Assembly (NCBI GenBank): GCA_905214615.1 | Contig: CAJMMX010000040.1 | Location: 1 to 21,733, forward strand | Source: an uncultured bacterium | GTDB lineage: Bacteria > Actinomycetota > Coriobacteriia > Coriobacteriales > Coriobacteriaceae | Length of the DNA stretch: 21,733 nucleotides | Reading direction: 5' to 3' | Shown here: positions 16,670 through 21,733 of the stretch, one piece after another | How the letters are laid out: every line of letters starts with the position of its first letter | Position numbering within the stretch: position 1 is the stretch's first letter | The notes under the pieces: model-generated | The model's input: the letters and a program-made list of their open reading frames with translations, nothing else | Databases searched by the model: none | What the model was told of the DNA's origin: nothing | Made by a program: the position numbers and the translations under genes

Positions 16670-17815
16670 ATGCCTTGCAACCAAGTACCGTCGATCCGGC
16701 GCCACAAAGCGCAGGCCCGCATCACCATCCTATTCGCGCTGATTGCGCTCGCGCTCACCGCACTTCCCACGGTGTCGTTCGCCGGCACCGACACCGCGGG
16801 AAACATGCTCGCAACCGAAGTTGACTCAACTCCGTCCGGTATCGAAGGCGACCTGTACTGGGCCGGCCAAAGTCTCAACCTAGACGACGCATCCATCGGC
16901 CGCGATATTATCGCGGCTGGTGAGAACCTGTCGATTCGCGATTGCACCGTAGGCGGCGCCGTTCGTCTGGCGGCACGCACCATCGATATCGCCAAAACCG
17001 CAATCGATGGCAGCGTCACGGTGGCCGGCCAGCACGTCGTGCTCAACACCGGCAGCACCGCCAACTGTTTTTACGCGGCGGGCGAAACGGTCGCCCTGCG
17101 CGGCTCCGCCAAATCGGCGGCGCTTGCCGGCGACACCGTTACCATCGACGGCACCGTCGATGGCAATGTTGAAGTCTGGGCCGACAAGCTCATCCTGGGT
17201 AAAAACGCCCGCATCACCGGCACGGTGAACGCCCACGTCTCACAGGACCCCGAGCGGGCCGAGGGCGCCCAGGTTGGAGCCCTCAAGATCGACCGGACCG
17301 AGAACGAGAACACCTCTACGGTCAACGACATGATCGGCGGCATCGTTGCCGCAGCGCTTTCCACCTGCTTTGTCGCTATCCTGCTTGAGCTTGTCTTTCC
17401 GCGCGCAACCGCCAGCGCCGCCGGCATGCTCCATCAGCATCCCATGCCACTGTGGGTAAGTGGCCTTCTGGGCACGGTCGCCATCGCTCCCGCCGTCCTG
17501 CTGCTTATCATCTCGATTGCAGGCCTGTCGCTCGCCGGAGCCCTCATGTGCAGCATCATCGGCATCGCTTTGGTCTCGGCGGCATTTACGGGGTGCGCGA
17601 TCGCACGCATGGTCGGACACAACCAAAACCGCTTCGCCATGGCCGCCGCGGGCGGTATCGTCGCGGGCGCGCTCACGGCACTTCCTCTTATGGGCAGCTT
17701 TGTCAGCGGCGTAGCCTTCGTCTTCACGCTCGGCTACGTCATCCAAATCATTTGGCACAACGCCCACCTCAAGCCGCAGCAGCCGGCTAACACGCCAGGC
17801 CTTCCCACCGCCTAA
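16670..17815 (+). CDS. Secreted bactofilin-like beta-repeat protein with multi-pass membrane C-terminus
   Basis: The 381-aa protein begins with a typical signal sequence: a basic start (RRHKAQAR), then ILFALIALALTALPTVSFA, with likely cleavage near residue 38. Residues about 55-195 are short hydrophobic beta repeats spaced around Gly-Asp/Gly-Thr turns (for example AGDTVTIDGTVDGNVEVWADK), as in polymer-forming bactofilin-like domains. A charged linker (about 195-218) leads to four or five transmembrane segments between about 220 and 362. The beta domain is therefore predicted outside the membrane, unlike cytoplasmic bactofilins. The ATG at 16670 is preceded by GAAGGA; an earlier in-frame ATG at 16622 lies before the inverted repeat and lacks such a site. 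The precise function is unknown; a cell-envelope structural role is plausible. Confidence 0.85.
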   Translation: MPCNQVPSIRRHKAQARITILFALIALALTALPTVSFAGTDTAGNMLATEVDSTPSGIEGDLYWAGQSLNLDDASIGRDIIAAGENLSIRDCTVGGAVRLAARTIDIAKTAIDGSVTVAGQHVVLNTGSTANCFYAAGETVALRGSAKSAALAGDTVTIDGTVDGNVEVWADKLILGKNARITGTVNAHVSQDPERAEGAQVGALKIDRTENENTSTVNDMIGGIVAAALSTCFVAILLELVFPRATASAAGMLHQHPMPLWVSGLLGTVAIAPAVLLLIISIAGLSLAGALMCSIIGIALVSAAFTGCAIARMVGHNQNRFAMAAAGGIVAGALTALPLMGSFVSGVAFVFTLGYVIQIIWHNAHLKPQQPANTPGLPTA

Positions 17816-17822
17816 CCACCAA

Positions 17823-17855
17823 CCACCACAAAGGGGACAGGCACCTTTGTGGTGG
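17823..17855. repeat. Perfect 12-bp hairpin with GGACAGGCA loop
   Basis: CCACCACAAAGG (17823-17834) and CCTTTGTGGTGG (17844-17855) pair perfectly around the loop GGACAGGCA. It lies eight bases after the stop of the bactofilin-like gene and could act as its 3'-end hairpin, but no T-tract follows. From memory, GGGGACAGGCACC-type segments recur between genes in several bacterial genomes, so this may be a dispersed repeat; that is not shown by this window. Confidence 0.5.
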
Positions 17856-17880
17856 CGTAGGCCGCCTCAATCCCCATGCA

Positions 17881-17917
17881 CCAAAAAGGGCGCCGACCAT
17901 TGCGGTCGACGCCCTTT
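17881..17917 (-). terminator. Terminator after typA
   Basis: Stems AAAGGGCG/CGCCCTTT (17885-17892 with 17910-17917) and CGACC/GGTCG (17894-17898 with 17904-17908) stack with one mismatch. On the minus strand they run into TTTTT. It lies 26 bases after the typA stop. On the plus strand the tail CTTTCTC is weaker, but it may also stop transcripts from the convergent bactofilin-like gene. Confidence 0.88.
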
Positions 17918-17943
17918 CTCATTAAAGCTATAAAACCCAGCAC

Positions 17944-19782
<1,839 letters not shown>

Positions 19783-19899
19783 GTAGTTCCCCTATCTTCT
19801 ATCCATATACAAGCGGCACGCGTATGCGACCCACCCAGCAATGCAACGCTCGGCGGGAATATTGAGCCTTTTACCGAAAACTCGTTTATTTTAGCGATT

Positions 19900-20349
19900 T
19901 TAGATGAGAGGGGTTTCCTCACCTGCAGGTTCAGGGTCGCTCCACATAAAACCATCGCCGGCACCCATGCCCTCATACAGCACGTATGCCGAAAAACCGC
20001 TCTCGAGCGTGGTTTCGAAGAAACTCACGAGCAGGGCGTCGTGATAGCCGCCGTCAATTTCGACACAACCGGTGTAGCCGATGGCATAGCGGGCGATGCG
20101 GCCCAGCCCCTCGTCCTTAAGACCCATCTTGTGCTCGGAGATAAAGTTGGTGGCAGCCTCGAGGCATGCCTCCTCGCCATCTTCGTCGAGCGCCGCCAGA
20201 TATCGGTTGGAAGCAGCGTCCTCGATCGCCACAACTACGCCCGGATTCTCGCCGGCGGCAAGGTCGTCCAAGAACGCGCCGATCAGATCGCACACCATGG
20301 CGTCGAGCTCGGCGGAGACGTTACCGGCGTCCTGCATATCCTGTGCCAT
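19900..20349 (-). CDS. Small acidic protein of unknown function
   Basis: I do not recognise this 149-aa protein. It is acidic and has no signal sequence or transmembrane helix, so it is probably cytoplasmic. An alpha-helical N-terminal half (LDAMVCDLIGAFLDDLA; ACLEAATNFISEHKMG) is followed by a segment with beta character (YAIGYTGCVEIDGGYHDALLVSFFE) and an acidic tail. The ATG at 20349 has GGGAAGG eight bases upstream. It follows the two-helix membrane protein by 30 bases and precedes typA, so it is probably part of the same transcript as the gene at 20770-21270. Base composition and codon use look native. Confidence 0.8.
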   Translation of the reverse strand: MAQDMQDAGNVSAELDAMVCDLIGAFLDDLAAGENPGVVVAIEDAASNRYLAALDEDGEEACLEAATNFISEHKMGLKDEGLGRIARYAIGYTGCVEIDGGYHDALLVSFFETTLESGFSAYVLYEGMGAGDGFMWSDPEPAGEETPLI

Positions 20350-20379
20350 CTTTAGACCTTCCCATCGAGTCTGGCGTCG

Positions 20380-20736
20380 TTACAGTTCCTGTGCCTCGGC
20401 AGCGATCTTGGCGGCAGCGTCACGGGCGCGCATCATATCCATCGCGCGCTTGTCGAGTACCTTGATCTGGTTGGTCAGCATGACCGCATCGACCACGCCC
20501 CAGATTACCAAGCCTGTTGAAATCGAAAACCCAAGCGCACCAACTGTACCACGAAGGCGCGAGCAGATTGCCGCGACAAGGGCGGAGACGACAACCATCT
20601 TGATAAACGAGCCGCGGCGCTCGCGAAGCGTGCGGGCCTGCGTCACATAGGCAATGCGAGCCGCCTCAGAAGCCTCCGAGCGCATCTGGGCCTCGCGCGC
20701 AATGGCCGCCGCCTCAGCCGACATACCGCTGGCCAT
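20380..20736 (-). CDS. Small membrane protein with two predicted helices, unknown function
   Basis: This 118-aa protein has an Ala/Arg/Glu-rich N-terminal helix (about 1-42, probable coiled coil), two hydrophobic segments at about 46-60 and 63-87, and a charged C-terminal helix. I do not recognise the family. The frame opens at 20769, immediately after the TAA of the upstream gene, but that ATG has no ribosome site. The ATG at 20736 (MASGMSAEAAA) has GGAG about nine bases upstream and is preferred. It lies between the bifunctional-nuclease-family gene and the acidic protein, probably in one operon. Confidence 0.75.
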   Translation of the reverse strand: MASGMSAEAAAIAREAQMRSEASEAARIAYVTQARTLRERRGSFIKMVVVSALVAAICSRLRGTVGALGFSISTGLVIWGVVDAVMLTNQIKVLDKRAMDMMRARDAAAKIAAEAQEL

Positions 20737-20769
20737 CAGCGAACACTCCGCAACCCTGCCGCCCCGCAT

Positions 20770-21270
20770 TTAGAAGTCATCGGGGGAGAGCGTATGGACG
20801 AACTCGTCGAACTTCTCGAACTCCTGCTCGTCGTCGACTTCCTCGGCATGGGCAGAAACGGTACCCAGGCGATTCATGATGTCGTCCTCCACAAACATGG
20901 GAGCATTGCTGCGCACGGCAAGGGCAATGGCATCACTGGGACGGGCGTCGATCTTGCGCTCGTCACCATCGGCCAGTACGACAATCGTCGCGTAGAACAC
21001 CGGCGGCTCGGCGCGAACGATCTCGATGCGCTCGAGCTTGGCGCCCAGGGCGTCGACGGTGTCGAGCAGCAGGTCATGGGTAATCGGGCGCTCGGCGCGG
21101 CCGCTATCGATGCCGCGGCTGATGGCAGCAGCTTCAAACGAACCAGTCTGAATGGAAAGGGAACGCAGCGGCGCGGGCGAGTCCGATTTGCTGCTGCGCT
21201 CACGAAGTACGATAAGCGATGGCACGGGACCGGCGGCCATGACGATGGTCTCTATGTCGACACGAACCAT
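20770..21270 (-). CDS. Bifunctional nuclease family protein (DUF151)
   Basis: The 166-aa product has the family's core: RPITHDLLLDTVDALGAKLER (about 61-81), VFYATIVVLADGDERKIDARP, and the signature ARPSDAIALAVRSNAPMFVE (109-128). Proteins of this family were described as having DNase and RNase activity in plants; in bacteria the role is largely unknown. The conserved SDAIAL motif is intact. The last roughly 30 residues form an acidic tail (EEVDDEQEFEKFDEF). The ATG at 21270 is chosen over one 30 bases upstream because GGAGGTG is five bases before it. It is the first gene of the typA-side cluster on this strand. Confidence 0.92.
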   Translation of the reverse strand: MVRVDIETIVMAAGPVPSLIVLRERSSKSDSPAPLRSLSIQTGSFEAAAISRGIDSGRAERPITHDLLLDTVDALGAKLERIEIVRAEPPVFYATIVVLADGDERKIDARPSDAIALAVRSNAPMFVEDDIMNRLGTVSAHAEEVDDEQEFEKFDEFVHTLSPDDF

Positions 21271-21326
21271 GGAACACCTCCGGTACGTAGCGGTTAACAC
21301 GCGGCAGCCCGCCGCATTGAATAGCT

Positions 21327-21356
21327 ATACTACCCAAACTTTCGCACAGCACACAA
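21327..21356 (-). promoter_or_regulatory. Putative promoter of the 20770-21270 gene
   Basis: On the minus strand TTGTGT (21351-21356) and TAGTAT (21327-21332) are 18 bases apart. Transcription would begin about 50 bases before the start codon. The match is moderate. The same DNA contains TATACT on the other strand, so orientation is not certain. Confidence 0.4.
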
Positions 21357-21409
21357 AATCAAAGTAGTTAATTTGGGGCGGGGCTTTTTTGACTACTTTC
21401 AGTAGGTAA

Positions 21410-21440
21410 GAAAAAAGCCCCGAGGCAACGCCCCAGGGCT
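21410..21440 (-). terminator. Terminator after tRNA-Ala-tRNA-Ile
   Basis: On the minus strand AGCCCTGGGGC and GCCTCGGGGCT (21430-21440 with 21416-21426) form an 11-bp stem with a three-base loop (two G-T pairs), followed by six T residues (21411-21416, the outermost shared with the stem). It begins 15 bases after the tRNA-Ile CCA end. Confidence 0.9.
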
Positions 21441-21454
21441 CTTCACAGTTTTGA

Positions 21455-21531
21455 TGGTGGACCTGACAAGATTCGAACTTGTGACCTCCCGGTTATCAGC
21501 CGGACGCTCTAACCAACTGAGCTACAGGTCC
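21455..21531 (-). tRNA. tRNA-Ile(GAT)
   Basis: On the minus strand the acceptor GGACCTG (21525-21531) pairs with CAGGTCC (21459-21465), followed by discriminator A and an encoded CCA. The D-arm TAGCTCAGTTGGTTAGAGC, the anticodon stem CCGG/CCGG with loop CTGATAA, and the T-arm CAAG-TTCGAAT-CTTG are complete. The anticodon GAT lies at 21495-21497. It is separated by four bases from the tRNA-Ala upstream. Confidence 0.98.
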
Positions 21532-21535
21532 ATCA

Positions 21536-21611
21536 TGGTGGAGGTTAGGGGGATCGAACCCCTGACCTCAGGCTTGCAAAGCCCGCGCTCTCCCAGCTGA
21601 GCTAAACCCCC
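21536..21611 (-). tRNA. tRNA-Ala(TGC)
   Basis: The acceptor GGGGGTT (21605-21611) pairs with AACCTCC (21540-21546, one G-T), with discriminator A and an encoded CCA. The D-arm TAGCTCAGCTGGGAGAGC is canonical. The anticodon loop TTTGCAA carries TGC at 21576-21578. The T-arm AGGGG-TTCGATC-CCCCT is canonical. Confidence 0.98.
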
Positions 21612-21622
21612 ACGGAGACAGT

Positions 21623-21667
21623 AATAAACACCCCAGCGGCGACTCGGCTCTCGCTGGGGTGTTTATT
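21623..21667 (-). terminator. Perfect 16-bp hairpin between two tRNA-Ile copies
   Basis: AATAAACACCCCAGCG (21623-21638) and CGCTGGGGTGTTTATT (21652-21667) pair without mismatch around a 13-base loop. It lies between the partial tRNA-Ile at the window edge and tRNA-Ala. The U-rich end is inside the stem rather than after it, so it resembles a bidirectional terminator but could instead be a processing structure. Confidence 0.6.
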
Positions 21668-21678
21668 GCGAAAGAAAG

Positions 21679-21733
21679 TGGTGGACCTGACAAGATTCGA
21701 ACTTGTGACCTCCCGGTTATCAGCCGGACGCTC
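21679..21733 (-). tRNA. tRNA-Ile(GAT), second copy, cut by the window edge
   Basis: The 55 bases visible on the minus strand are the 3' part of a tRNA-Ile, with the GAT anticodon (21719-21721), T-arm, acceptor 3' strand and CCA. They are identical to the matching part of the copy at 21455-21531. The 5' end lies beyond the window. Confidence 0.95.

Noticed and set aside
21455..21733. Direct repeats that could be taken for a CRISPR or phage attachment site
   Set aside because: The repeated unit is a complete tRNA-Ile gene with canonical arms; there is no spacer pattern and no integrase gene.

Overview
The window looks like a chromosomal segment from a high-GC member of the Coriobacteriia (Actinomycetota), most likely Collinsella or a close relative. 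This rests on base composition, the style of the proteins and the gene neighbourhoods (rpsF-ssb-rpsR-rplI followed by dnaB-purA-purD); it is inference, because no 16S gene is present. Nearly all genes are on the minus strand. The exceptions are two tRNA-Ser genes and two membrane-protein genes at about 15.4-17.8 kb.

Layout from left to right. (1) 71-4826 (-): carA-carB, the two subunits of carbamoyl-phosphate synthetase, one base apart. (2) 5035-7792 (-): a single-polypeptide ABC exporter followed by a single-pass membrane protein of unknown function, closed by a clear intrinsic terminator at about 5.0 kb. (3) 7793-8039: a non-coding gap with three inverted repeats, including a roughly 100-nt near-palindrome flanked by an 8-bp direct repeat. 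(4) 8040-11469 (-): purA, purD and a NUDIX hydrolase. (5) 11563-14867 (-): rpsF-ssb-rpsR-rplI, a strong terminator, then dnaB. (6) 14868-15361: the rpsF promoter and leader plus an AT-richer spacer without a gene. (7) 15362-15591 (+): tRNA-Ser(GGA) and tRNA-Ser(CGA), each with its own terminator, then a spacer with an inverted tRNA-like fragment and a 65-nt hairpin. (8) 15874-17815 (+): a UPF0126/TRIC-type membrane protein and a secreted bactofilin-like beta-repeat protein with a multi-pass membrane C-terminus. (9) 17944-21270 (-): a bifunctional-nuclease-family protein, two uncharacterised small proteins and typA/bipA. (10) 21455-21733 (-): tRNA-Ala(TGC), tRNA-Ile(GAT), and a second tRNA-Ile(GAT) cut off by the window edge.

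Functionally this is mostly core biology: pyrimidine/arginine precursor synthesis (carAB), purine synthesis (purA, purD), replication (dnaB, ssb), translation (S6, S18, L9, tRNAs) and the ribosome-associated GTPase TypA. I see no phage, CRISPR array, restriction system, toxin-antitoxin pair or intact mobile element, and no convincing new multi-gene system. The least explained material is in the intergenic DNA: the TIR-like element at 7.9 kb, the tRNA-like fragment and hairpin at 15.7 kb, the palindrome at 16.64 kb, and the overlapping hairpins near 21.4 kb. The 381-aa bactofilin-like membrane protein and three uncharacterised membrane or small proteins are the least explained genes.
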